Positions 11,543 to 22,453 of a DNA stretch of 64,000 bases are shown here, piece after piece. The DNA comes from Sophora flavescens (taxonomy: Eukaryota; Streptophyta; Magnoliopsida; Fabales; Fabaceae), in NCBI GenBank assembly GCA_030762895.1, contig CM061063.1:56747196-56811195 (forward strand), written 5' to 3'. The translations under genes and the position numbers were made by a program. Each line of letters begins with the position of its first letter. Within the stretch, counting starts at the first letter, position 1. The notes beneath the pieces were generated by a model. It was given only the letters and a program-made list of their open reading frames with translations, made no database searches and was not told the DNA's origin.

Positions 11543-13552
11543 ATGGCGGATGAACTAGAAGAAGTCCAAGAGATCAGGGATGAAGTCAGTCAAATCAATG
11601 ATCAGATGACTATGATGATGGAGATCCTACAAGCAATGCAGAGGGAAAAGAACACAGAGGATAACCCTCCGCCCTCGAACGAAGGAGATCCGGCCACACC
11701 TCTCATTCCCCCGGGTTTTGCTCAGATTCCCATTCAAGGCTTCAACCAACCAGGGGCCATGATGCCTCTCCCTATTTATCCAAGCAACCAAACTCATTTT
11801 TCATTTGACCCAAACAATCCCCCATACGGTTTGCTTCGAAGATTTGTTCCACCAACGGCCCCCAGCCCATAAGACGACATTCAAAACTCCGAGTATATCA
11901 CTCAGACACAAACCCCCGCTGATGCTATTGAAATGCCACAAACACAAACTGTCAACCCTACAGATGGTAACACCCCGACAGTGACACTTTTTGCCAATCC
12001 AAAAAATCCACAATACATCCTACATTATGGACCCCAGGGGACTCAAATGGTGCCAAACTTCGGATCCTCCTACATGCCATACCCCTTCCCTCAGAATATG
12101 TGCGGTGAAACTCCAGTGAATCAGTCAGGAGGGAATTCCAAATCTAAATAAAAGTTGGAAGTTCTAGAAGAAAGATTACGGGCCATTGAAGGAGTAAATA
12201 GTTATGGTCTGTGGGATGCTTCGGAGCTTTGTCTGGTGCCAAATGTTGTAATTCCACCAAAGTTTAAGGTACCCGATTTCGACAAATATCGGGGAACCAC
12301 TTGTCCCAAAAACCATCTGACCATGTATGTAAGGAAGATGGCATCATACGCTCAAGATGATAAGATCTTGATTCACTTCTTCCAAGACAGTTTAACCGGG
12401 GCAGCTTCAAATTGGTACACACATCTCAAACGGGCCCACGTCCGATCCTTCAAAGATCTAGCAGATGCATTCCTGAAGCAATACAAGTACAATATTGACA
12501 TGGCTCCCGATAGGATGCAACTCCAAAATATGGCAAAGAGAGACACAGAGACTTTCAAGGAGTATGCACAACGATGGAGGGAACTGACTGCTCAGGTGGA
12601 GCCTCCATTGGCCGAGAAAGAAATTGTGACAATGTTCATTGATACACTCCAGTCGCCCTTCTATGATAGGATGATTGGGAATGTGTCATCAAACTTTTCT
12701 GACATGGTCATCATCGGTGAGATAATTGAAAGTGGAATGAGGAACGACAAGATCACTGAGACTTCGGTAATGAACGGCCAGAAAAGAGCCCCGTTTGTGA
12801 AAAAGAAAGAAGGAGAAGCACACGCAGTAACCTTTGAACAAAAGAAACCAAACCAATATAGACCAAACTAAACACCCGCCTTCCAAGCCCAATACGCCCC
12901 ATATTACCAACCGCCTCCGTATCACCAAGCCAACCAGCCATACATCGTTGCCACCTCACAATTTCCAAATCCTCAACAGATGGCTCCTTACCGACCATCA
13001 TACCCTTCTCAGCCTCAAACACACCCTACCATGCCACCTCAAATTGTCCAACCCTTAGGTCCAAACCCAAACACCATCCAGACAAGACCACCGTATAACT
13101 CGAAAAGAAAGCCAGTACATTTCGACCTGATACCTATGACCTACACTGAGCTACTGCATCAGCTTATAGGTAACTCCGTGTTGACTCCTATCCCAATGAA
13201 ACCATTGGGGCCTCCTTATCCGAAGTGGTTTGACCCAAATGCTAAATGTGAGTATTATGCAGGGACAATAGGTCATTCCACCGAGAACTGTAGGGCTTTC
13301 AAATTTAAGGTACAAGAGCTTATTGATGCTAAGTGGTTGAGCTTTCAGAAAGATGCTTCGAATGGGGCACAAGGTCCTATGACAAATCATGGGGGTTCAG
13401 GAGTCAATGCCGTTGATAGCTTTATGGAACCTACTCTTAATAGTCAAGTGGTTGATGTCAGAACTCCCATGAGAGTTATTTTAAGGGAGATGCAAAAAAT
13501 GGATTGGTGCAAACCTCAATTGTTGAAGAGAAGACTCTTGATGAAGAAATAA
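11543..13552 (+). pseudogene. Ogre gag (capsid/nucleocapsid)
   Basis: One reading frame from ATG 11543 to 13552, interrupted by in-frame stops at 11870 (TAA), 12149 (TAA) and 12869 (TAA). The N-terminal coiled coil (DELEEVQEIRDEVSQIND) is followed by a proline-rich linker. The retrotransposon gag domain lies at about 12240-12800 (FDKYRGTTCPKNHL, WYTHLKRAHVRSFKDLADAF), then a second Pro/Gln-rich linker, then a zinc-knuckle-like CEYYAGTIGHSTENC at about 13248-13292. The stop codons fit CAA-to-TAA type changes. A frameshift just after 13552 leads into a second Cys-His block (CDFDGDVGHSIEDC). Confidence 0.85.
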
Positions 13553-15327
13553 GGTGTGACTTCGATGGGGATGTGGGGCATTCAATTGAAGACTGTGCAG
13601 AATTTCGATAGGTTGTGCAACAGTTAATAGATATGAAGATTATCCTAATTGGTTGTGAATCGAATGAGTGTCGTATTAACATGGTCGCTGAATCTACAAT
13701 TTCCCCAACTCCAGTTAAGATAACTCATTTTACTGTGGTGATTAATCCTCAACCGGTTCCTGAGCAAGTCGCCCCGAAGCCATTGGTGATACACTATACT
13801 GAGAAGGAACCTATGCCGGTTTTGAGTGGGCCAACACCAGTTGTCATCCGAGTCCCAGGTCCTTTTCCTTACAAGGACACCAAAGCGGTACCATGAAGAT
13901 ATGATAAGCAGGTTCAACAAAGTCCTCCCAATGGGACCACTGTGGTTACCAACATTTCGGGAATTGGTGGAATGATTAGGAGTGGTCGCATTTATACTCC
14001 AGAAGTATTGCGAAGGGAGGGAACAGAAAAGGAAAAAAAAGATCGCAAGGGGAAAGAGAAGGTGGAAGGAACGCCGGCTGAAAGGGATACCAAAGAGGGT
14101 GATAATAGAAAATAGGTATCCGATGAAGAATTCAGCGAATTCTTGAAGTTCATCAAGCAAAGCGAATACAGGGTCGTGGATCAACTGAATCAAACTCCAG
14201 CTCGGATATCTCTCTTGTCTTTGTTGATGAATTCTGAGCCACATAGGAGAGTACTGATGAAGGTGTTGAACCAAGCTCACGTCTCTCATGACATCACAAT
14301 TGATAAGCTTGATAACATCATGGGTAACATCGTTGCTAATAATTATATCACTTTCACTGATGACGAAATTCCAGCTGAAGGAATGGGGCACAACAAGGCG
14401 TTACACATCTCGGTGAAGTGTCGAGATCATGTCATGGCTAGGGTTCTCATTGATAATGGTTCTTCTTTGAATGTAATGCCAAAGTCAACATTGCCAAAGT
14501 TGCTTTTCGATGGAATTCATATGAAGCCAAGCACAATGATTGTAAGTGCTTTCGATGGCACCGAAGGGAAGTTATGGGAGAAATTGAAATGCCTATTCAG
14601 ATTGGCCCTTGCACCTTTGAAATACTCTTCCAAGTAATGGACATCACACCAACTTACAGTTGTCTCCTGGGATGACCATGGATCCATTCGTTTGGAGCTG
14701 TACCTTCCACATTGCACCAAAAAGTGAAGTTCATTGTCGATAGTAAATTGATAATTGTTTCTGGAGAAGAGGATATGTTGGTGAGTAAGCCATCAACAAC
14801 CCCTTACATTGAAGCTGCCGAAGAAGCTCTCGATACCGCTTTCCAATCGCTTGAAATTGCCAATGCCACTTATGTTGGGGATAATGTTCCACTCTTGAAA
14901 CCTCAGTCATCTAAAGCGTCCATTATGATGGCTAGGGTTATGCTCGAAGGAGGACACCGACCTGGAAGCGGTTTGGGGAAGAATAGCCAAGGTGTCACTG
15001 ACATCCTCGTGCTCACCGAGAACAAGGATAAGTTTGGGTTGGGATATAAACCCACCAAGGCCGACAAGATGAGGGTTGTAGAAGATAAGAAAAGAAAGAG
15101 GTTTGCTCGGCTGGAAAATCGTGAATACAAGGCTGAAAGGGTTCCCATCCGTGACATTCGACAGAGCTTCTGAAGTGTAGGGTTCGCCTTCCTGGACCAA
15201 GCAGGAGCTGTTAAAGATGATTATCTCGCCGATCATGGTGTCAATTTGGTATATCCATGCCCTCCGGATACAGAGCTCAACAATTGGGAGGTCATTGAGT
15301 TCCCCAGGACCATAGAGTTTTTTCAAA
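13553..15327 (+). pseudogene. Ogre second zinc-knuckle, protease and G-patch
   Basis: Continues gag in the +1 frame with stops at 13609, 13894 and 14113. The aspartic protease lies at about 14400-14740 (ARVLIDNGSSLNVMP); DNG in place of DTG/DSG is usual for this lineage. A frameshift near 14575 moves the reading into the frame open from 14712. Downstream is a G-patch-like segment (GHRPGSGLGKNSQG, then FGLGYKP) at about 14950-15060, a nucleic-acid-binding domain also found beside some retroviral proteases. A TGA at 15171 interrupts the frame, which then stays open to the candidate splice donor at 15328. Confidence 0.8.
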
Positions 15328-16428
15328 GTAATTATGTAATGCTTATCCTTCAGCTCTGCCCAAGGCTTTAGGATTTTTGTTGTAATGGACTTACTTGTTT
15401 CCGTTTCAGTATGACTTATCAATAAATGCATGCATTCAATATCTTTTTGTTCTTATGCCTCTTGTTTTTTTTTTACTTTCGCTTTTATTCTTCGTTCCTC
15501 CCCAATAAATGCAGTTTCTCATCTTTAACCGTTATTCATTCATCTTTCCCTGATAACTACCAAAATACAGATCTAAAAGTGACTCTCTTGATAATTGTTT
15601 CTGGAGAAGAGGATATGTTGGTGAGTAAGCCATCAACAACCCCTTACATTGAAGCTGCCGAAGAAGCTCTCGATACCGCTTTCCAATCGCTTGAAATTGC
15701 CAATGCCACTTATGTTGGGGATAATGTTCCACTCTTGAAACCTCAGTCATCTAAAGCGTCCATTATGATGGCTAGGGTTATGCTCGAAGGAGGACACCGA
15801 CCTGGAAGCGGTTTGGGGAAGAATAGCCAAGGTGTCACTGACATCCTCGTGCTCACCGAGAACAAGGATAGGTTTGGGTTGGGATATAAACCCACCAAGG
15901 CCGACAAGATGAGGGTTGTAGAAGATAAGAAAAGAAAGAGGTTGGCTCAGCTGGAAAATCGTGAATACAAGGCTGAAAGGGTTCCCATCTGTGACATTCG
16001 ACAGAGCTTCTGAAGTGTAGGGTTTGCCTTCCTGGACCAAGCAGGAGCTGTTAAAGATGATTATCTCGCCGATCATGGTGTCAATTTGGTATATCCATGC
16101 CCTCCGGATACAGAGCTCAACAATTGGGAGGTCATTGAGTTCCCCAGGACCATAGAGTTTTTTTCAAAGTAATTATGTAATGCTTATCCTTCAGCTCTGC
16201 CCAAGGCTTTAGGATTTTTGTTGTAATGGGCTTACTTGTTTCCGTTTCAGTATGACTTATCAATAAATGCATGCATTCAATATCTTTTTGTTCTTATCCC
16301 TCTTGTTTTTTTTTACTTTCGCTTTTATTCATCGTTCCTCCCCAATAAATGCAGTTTCTCATCTTTAACCGTTATTCATTCATCTTTCCCTGATAACTAC
16401 CAAAATACAGATCTAAAAGTGACTCTCT
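14748..16428 (+). repeat. 840-bp direct tandem duplication in Ogre
   Basis: 14748-15587 is repeated as 15588-16428, with an offset of 840 and about eight substitutions plus one extra T. The unit holds the end of the protease exon, the whole G-patch, the candidate intron and the first bases of the RT exon. The copies are far more alike than the two LTRs, so the duplication is younger than the insertion. Confidence 0.95.
15328..15570 (+). other. Candidate spliced intron of Ogre (first copy)
   Basis: Ogre elements are known to splice an intron between the protease and RT coding parts. Donor candidates are GTAATT at 15328 or GTAATG at 15336. A T-rich stretch precedes the acceptor CCAAAATACAG, ending at 15570. 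After the second acceptor (16410) the RT frame opens with SKSDSLENDS. The same intron recurs in the duplicated copy at about 16168-16410. Confidence 0.5.
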
Positions 16429-17441
16429 TGAAAATGACAGTGTTAATAACTCAGCATACAATTTTGACTATCCTATTGATCATGCTGATGAGGTTGCTGA
16501 TGATAATTGGGAGGTCCCTCCTGAACTATTGAGGTTGGTAGAGCAAGAAGCCAAGGAAATTCGGCCCCATGAAGAGCCAAGTGAACTAGTCAATTTGGGA
16601 ACTGAAGATGATAAAAAAGAGGTCAAGATTGGCCTTTCTCTGAAAGAAAATGAGCGAAGTAGGATGATCAAGTTGTTGATGGATTATAAAGATGTTTTCT
16701 CATGGTCGTACCAAGACTTGCCAAGGTGAGACCCTAGTGTAGCGGAACACAAACTGCCATTAAAGCCGGAGTTTCCTCCAGTAAAGCAAAAGCTACGAAG
16801 GATGAAAGCGGAAATGTCTTTAAAGATAAAGGAGGAGGTCAAGAAACAACTGGATGCGGGTTTCCTAGAAGTGGTAAAGTACCCTCAATGGGTTGCTAAC
16901 ATCGTTCCTGTCCCCAAGAAAGTGGAAGGGTTTGAATGTGTGTCGACTATCGAGATCTGAACAAAGCTAGCCCAAAAGATGATTTTCCTCTTCCTCATAT
17001 TGACGTTCTTGTAGATAATACTGCTCAACATGCATTATTCTCTTTCATGGATGGATTCTCGGGATATAATCAGATCAAGATGGCACCTGAAGATATGGAG
17101 AAAACTACATTTGTTACTTTATGGGGAACCTTTTGCTACAAGGTTATGCCCTTTGACTTGAAAAATGCTGGGGCAACATATCAGTGGGCTATGGTGGCTT
17201 TATTCCATGACATGATGCATAAGGAGATAGAAGTTTATGTATATGACATGATCGCCAAGTCCAGATCCGAAGATGACCATGTTGACAATCTGCAGAAACT
17301 TTTTGATCGGTTAAGAAAGTTTAAGCTCCGATTGAATCCAGCCAAATGCACTTTTGGAGTGAAATCAGGCAAGCTTCTGGGGTTCATTGTTAGTCAAAGG
17401 GGAATAGAGGCTGATTCTAAAAAGTTCGAGCAATCACCGAT
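16411..17441 (+). pseudogene. Ogre reverse transcriptase
   Basis: RT with an N-terminal linker (LLRLVEQEAKEIRPH). An in-frame TGA at 16727 interrupts PRDPSVAEHKLPL. A frameshift near 16930 leads into MCVDYRDLNKASPKDDFPLP, and another near 17430 leads into the RNase H part. Palm motifs FMDGFSGYNQI and MPFDLKNAGATYQ are present. The catalytic YVDD box reads YVYD (17256-17267, VYVYDMIAKS), so an essential aspartate is lost even if the frames were intact. Confidence 0.88.
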
Positions 17442-18660
17442 ATGCCAGCACCTCGAACGGAGAAAGAAGTTCATGGGTTTTTAGGAAGATTGAACTACAT
17501 TGCTCGGTTCATCTCCCAACTGACCGCGACATATGAACCAATCTTTAAATTGCTACGCAAAAATCAGGCAGTAACATGGAATGAAGATTGTCAAAAAGCC
17601 TTTGAGAATATCAAACAATACCTACAGGAGCCTCCTGTCTTGGTTCCCCCAGTTCCAGAAAGGCCTCTCATCATGTATTTGACTGTGCTAGATGAATCTA
17701 TGGGTTGCGTGTTGGGGCAACACGATGAGTCAGGAAGAAAAGAACATGCCATCTATTATCTAAGCAAGAAGTTCACCAGCTGTGAAGCCAACTACTCACT
17801 GCTGGAACGCACTTGCTGTGCTTTGGCATGGGCGACCTGCCGTTTAAGGCATTACATGTTGTGTTACACTACCTGGTTGGTGTCCAAAATGGATCCAATC
17901 AAGTATATCTTCGATAAGCCTGCTTTGACTGGAAGAATTGCTCGCTGGCAAGTCCTGCTATCAGAATACGACATTCTCTATGTCACCCAAAAAACAGTAA
18001 AAGGTAGCGCTCTCGCAGAATATCTAGCAAATCAGCCAGTAGAAGATTATGGATCGATGCAATGCGATTTCCCAGATGAAGATATAATGGCTTTGTTTGA
18101 TCACATACAATCACCAGAAAAAGAAAAATGGACTTTGTTATTTGATGGAGCTTCTAATGCATTGGGGCATGGAATCGGGGCAATACTAATCTCACCGGAA
18201 AATGATTATTTCCCCGTCACTGCAAGGCTTTGCTTTGATTGTACAAACAACATAGCCAAATATGAAGCTTGTGCGCTTGGGATCCTGACAGCGATAGAAT
18301 CAAAGGCAAGGATACTGGAGGTATACGGGGACTCTGCATTAGTCATCCACCAGCTAAGAGGGGAATTGGAAACCCGAGATGCCAAGTTAATCCCGTACCA
18401 TGATTACATCAAAGGTTTGATTGAGCAGTTTGATGAAGTCACATTTCATCATATTCCCCGAGAAGATAACCAATTAGTTGACGGGCTGTCTACCTTGTCC
18501 TCAATGTTCAAAGTAAGTGACGAGAGGAACTTACCACTCATCAAAATGGAAAGTCGTGATCATCCTGCATATTGTCAAGTGATAGAGGAAGAGTCTGATA
18601 AAAAACCGTGGTACCATGACATCAAATGCTTCATCCAAAGAAGGGAATACCCTCCGGGCA
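17442..18660 (+). pseudogene. Ogre RT-connection, RNase H and archaeal-type RNase H
   Basis: Open frame from MPAPRTEKEVHGF. The RT thumb/connection is followed by the first RNase H (LYLTVLDESMGCVLG-like strand, HAIYYLSKKFTSCE, YSLLERTCCALAWA). A second, archaeal-type RNase H lies at about 18130-18530 (LLFDGASNALGHGIGAIL, AKYEACALGI, VYGDSALVI, REDNQLVDGLSTL). Dual RNase H is diagnostic of the Tat lineage, including Ogre and Retand. This part is intact in frame and continues into integrase. Confidence 0.88.
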
Positions 18661-19856
18661 CTTCAGAAAATGACAAAAGAACTCTAAGAAAACTTGCAAG
18701 GGGTTTCTATTTAGATGGAGGTATTCCCTACAAAAGAAATCATGACATGGTGTTGTTGAGGTGCGTTGACGCAAAAGAAGCTAAACGGATAATTGAGGAG
18801 GTACATGAAGGATCTTTTGGAACACACGCGAGCGGTCATGCAATGGCTAGGAAAATCTTAAGGGTTGGCTAATACTGGTTGACAATGGAGGCAGATTGTT
18901 TTAGTTATGCGAAGAAGTGCCATAAGTGTCAAATATATGCTGATAGGGGTCATGTGCCGCTAGCTCCCTTGAATGTCATGACGGCACCCTGGCCATTCTC
19001 AATGTGGGGAATGGATGTGATCGGTCCAATCGAACCAAAAGCCTCGAATGGGCATCGCTTCATTCTTGTTGCCATTGATTATTTCACAAAGTGGGTTGAG
19101 GCTGCATCATATGCCAATGTGACCAGGAATGTCGTGATCAAATTTGTAAAAAGAGAATTAATTTGTCGTTATGGGTTGCCAAGTGAGATTATCACTGATA
19201 ATGCGACTGACTTGAACAACAATATGATGAAAGAGATGTGCGAAAACTTCAAGATAAAGCATCACAATTCCTCCCCGTACCACCCAAAGATGAACGGAGT
19301 AGTTGAGGCCGCCAATAAAAATATCAAGAAGATTGTCCAGAAGATGGTGGTGATGTATAAGGATTGGCACGATATGTTACCTTTTGCTTTGCACGGCTAT
19401 CGTACCTCAATTCGCACTTCGACAGGGGCAATGCCGTATTCTTTGGTGTATGGGATGGAGGCAGTGCTCCCGATTGAAGTAGAGATCCCTTCATTAAGGG
19501 TACTGAGAGAAGCAGAACTGGAAGAAGCTGAGTGGGTTCAGGATCGACTCGACCAATTGAACCTCATTGAAGAGAAGAGATTAGGGGCGTTGTGTCACGG
19601 TCAATTGTACCAGAGAAGGTTGATGAGAGCTTACGAGAAGAAGGTACGCCCGCGGCAGTTTCGGGAGGGTGATCTAGTGCTCAAAAAGATCCTACCAATC
19701 CAAAAGGATCATCGGGGAAAGTGGACCCCGAACTACGAAGGACCTTACGTTGTGAAAAAGGCCTTCTCGGGAGGAGCTTTAATTCTCACCAGGATGGATG
19801 GGGGAGATCTTCCACTCCCTGTAAACTCAGATGCAGTCAAAAAGTATCATGCTTGA
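18661..19856 (+). pseudogene. Ogre integrase
   Basis: The HHCC zinc domain (VHEGSFGTH, then CHKCQIY) is split by a TAA at 18870. The core then runs from 18873 to the natural stop at 19856. The DDE triad is visible as MDVIGP, IITDNATDL and NGVVEAANK. The C-terminal part (REGDLVLKKILP, YEGPYVV) lacks a chromodomain, as expected for Tat elements. Only the stop in the zinc domain breaks it. Confidence 0.88.
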
Positions 19857-20791
19857 ATGCATTTCCCAAGAAGAAGAAGAAAACAAGTAAAAAAAAATGA
19901 AAAGAAGAAAATCTCGCTAGACTGAAAATCTGAAAAGACAGTCTAGGCAAAAGTTAGAGCAACCCGCTAGGCTGAAAACCTGAAAGGGCGGTCCAGGCAA
20001 AAGTTAGGGTTCAAAAATAAACAATGGAAGTGTCGTCAATCTGACGAACTGGGGCAATCAGTGGGCTAGATGCATGAAGACCGGGGTAGATAGCATTCTC
20101 AGATGTTGATCAGTAAGCAGTCGATATGGTATGAGAGATACTAACACTAGTCATGGAAAGAGATGTCACTTGAGGAGATGTGATTCCACTCCACAACCTT
20201 TTTGCAATTCCAAACTCCATTGTAATATCTGTTTTCTATTCCTTCTCGGTCCAAATATAATGACATTAACTCCCAATTCTTTTACCCTTATCCCTCTGCT
20301 TTAACTTTTGTCAAACGTGTGCGTACATTCATCATGATAAGTATATACTGAAATGTTAAACATGTATTGGTGTCTTCAAAAGCATTTAGAATTTCTTTGA
20401 AAGTCTCAAAAGTTCATAAAGAACAAGATGATCTCCCGACAAAGGACACTGGTCTACTGACAAGAAGAATAAGGACAATCATTGTAAAGGAAGTGTAACA
20501 TTTCAAAAGCGCTTAGTATTTTTCTCCACGAAGATAGGGCTTGTTTTAGTTCATCTCAGGGCTTGTCTGTGATCAACACTTTAAGAGGTCGAGGGTGATA
20601 ATAAAAACCACCTAAGCGATGAAAAATAAAAATAATAACATATTACAGGCTTTCCTTGTGTTGCAGTGAAAACATTTGAAGTTTTCATCAAGCATATAGG
20701 ACATTTCTGGCATCATGCACTGTGATTGTTTATCTCTTGTGAGCACAAGGCCCCGTAAATTCATAGATGTCAAAAGTTTTTACCTTTTCTT
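19857..20791 (+). other. Ogre 3' UTR, proximal part
   Basis: Non-coding. At 19908-20011 two ~52-bp copies of a CGCTAGRCTGAAAAYCTGAAA unit ending GGCAAAAGTTAG are adjacent. Within each, GACTGTC/GACAGTC-like arms can pair. The rest is unremarkable AT-rich sequence. Confidence 0.6.
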
Positions 20792-21408
20792 TCAGGCTTC
20801 GGCGGATACCCGACTCCGCATGCATTTTATTTCTATTTTTCTGTCAAGCTTCAACAGGTACCCTACTCCGCAAGCTTTTTACATTTCCTTTCAAGCTTCA
20901 GTGGATAACTGACTCCACAAGCTTTTTACCTTTTCTGTTAAGCTTCAGCAGATAACCGACTCCGCAAGGTTGCTATCTTCTCTGTCAAGCTTTGGCGGGT
21001 ACCATACCCCGTAAGTTCTTCTTGTTTTCAAGCTTCAGCGGACAACCGACTCCGCAAGCTTTCAACTTTTCTTCTCAAGCTTCAGTGGATAACCGTCTCC
21101 ACAAGCTTTTAATCATTTTGCTTTCAAGCTTAAGCAGACAACCGACTCCATAAGCTTTTAACTTTTCTTTTCATGCTTTAGCAGACAACCGACTCCGCAA
21201 GCTTTCAACTTTTCTTCTCAAGTTTCAGCGGATAACCAACTCCGTAAGATTTTAACCTTTTAATTTGAAGATTCAGCGGATAGTTGACCCTGCAAGTTTT
21301 CTATCTTGTGTCAAGCTTCAGCGGGTACTATACCCCGTAAGCTCTTTTATCTTTCTATTTGAGCTTCTATGAGCAACCCATCCCGTAAGCTCTTTTAATT
21401 GTGCATCC
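20792..21408 (+). repeat. 3' UTR minisatellite (~13 units of 45-55 bp)
   Basis: Tandem units of the form AAGCTTCAGCGGATAACCGA then CTCCGCAAGCTTTT plus a T/C-rich spacer. About 13 can be counted (unit starts near 20796, 20849, 20893, 20940 and onward to 21362). Each unit has a hairpin, GCGGA paired with TCCGC, flanked by AAGCTT. Tat-lineage elements are known for hypervariable 3' UTR tandem repeats that can seed satellites. Confidence 0.85.
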
Positions 21409-21519
21409 TCTCACTCGTCAGCAAACCCAGGCCAAAATGGGAGTTCATGTCTTTACTCGTCTCTTATAATGATAATAGGTTAACTACGGTTATACCTACT
21501 ATCTAATAAGAAACAAGTA

Positions 21520-21528
21520 AAGAGGGGC
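21520..21528 (+). other. Ogre polypurine tract
   Basis: AAAGAGGGG, four bases (CAGC) before the 3' LTR start at 21533; primer site for plus-strand synthesis. Confidence 0.65.
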
Positions 21529-21532
21529 AGCT

Positions 21533-21797
21533 GTGAACACCTAATTTTGTCCGGATGTTTTAATTAATATTTTGAAGAAAATAATAGGCAAAAATAAAAA
21601 TAAAACAAAAATGTTTTTATTCTGGGCCCATTACATCATCAAATGGAGCCCATTTTCGTTTTTGTTCCAAGTTATCTTTTGGGTCCATTATCCCAAACCC
21701 AACCAAAAAAACTGTCTTTATTATTCTGATTTTTATAAAATAAAAAAATAATAAAAAGTAAAAAATTTATAAAAATGTCTGCTCCCACACTTGTACC
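21533..21797 (+). repeat. Ogre 3' LTR, left fragment
   Basis: Matches the first 265 bp of the 5' LTR, up to CACTTGTACC, where the Athila element is inserted. Its last five bases, GTACC (21793-21797), are the target duplication. Confidence 0.93.
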
Positions 21798-22062
21798 CGA
21801 TAAGCCTTTGGCTTATCTAGTTTTATAACTAGATGGACTGTGGTTTTTGTGCAAATTATTCGAGTTCAATCTCGTTTTCGCCCAAATTTAGCCTTGTTTG
21901 TTCCTAAGTTAGACTTTGACTCGTTCTAGGAATTTTTAGTAGTTTTTAGTTTATTTTGAATAGAATTACGCTTTTGTTTTCTTTTGTTGTTTCAGGTCAA
22001 TAAGTGAAGCTCTGAGAGTCAAGAAAAGTCAAGAAGCAGTGGAAAAAGCACTTCTGGAGATA

Positions 22063-22422
22063 CTCGCCTCGCGAGTGGATGCTCGCCTCGCGAGCCTGAA
22101 CATCAGATAAAGCAGCAACAATCATCACTCTGGCTTGCCCCGCGAACAGGATGCTCGCCTCGCGAATCATGGAGACCTGGAAGTCAGAGACCATCACGGC
22201 CTAGCCGTGATGAAGGTCACAGCATAGAATTGAAGTCTCGCCCCGCGAGGGTCAGCTCGCCTCGCGAGAGTTTGAAGACCCTGGAAGACAGAGATCATCA
22301 CGGCTGTGACAGATTGAAGTTGGAAGACTCGCCCCGCGAATACAAGCTCGCCTCGTGAGAATCCAAAATTGAAAGTGCGCCAAAACTAATGTTCGCCTCG
22401 CGAAAGATGGTTCGCCCCGCGA
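22063..22422 (+). promoter_or_regulatory. CGCG-motif array in U3
   Basis: About ten copies of TCGCCYCGCGAR (for example CTCGCCTCGCGAG), mostly in closely spaced pairs and all in the same orientation relative to the element. They are interleaved with hairpins such as ATCACGGC-CTA-GCCGTGAT (22193-22211). The array ends about 20 bp before the TATA box, the position of an enhancer array. VCGCGB boxes are bound by plant CAMTA factors; that link is inference only. Confidence 0.6.
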
Positions 22423-22443
22423 GCGGCCGAGAACCAGAATCCT

Positions 22444-22453
22444 TATTTATAGG
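22444..22453 (+). promoter_or_regulatory. Athila A1 LTR TATA box
   Basis: TATTTATAGG, conserved in the 3' LTR (TATTTATAGG near 28763). Transcription would begin about 30 bp on, dividing U3 from R. Confidence 0.65.

Noticed and set aside
13645..14391. 248-codon open frame on the minus strand within Ogre gag/protease
   Set aside because: It is the complement of real gag/protease coding, has no domain of its own, and lies in a region where the plus strand gives the known motifs.
20715..20955. Short open frames in the Ogre 3' UTR
   Set aside because: Produced by the minisatellite; phase changes from unit to unit.
20792..21408. CRISPR-like repeat-spacer appearance
   Set aside because: Units are degenerate, spacers are themselves repetitive, and this is a plant nuclear retrotransposon 3' UTR.
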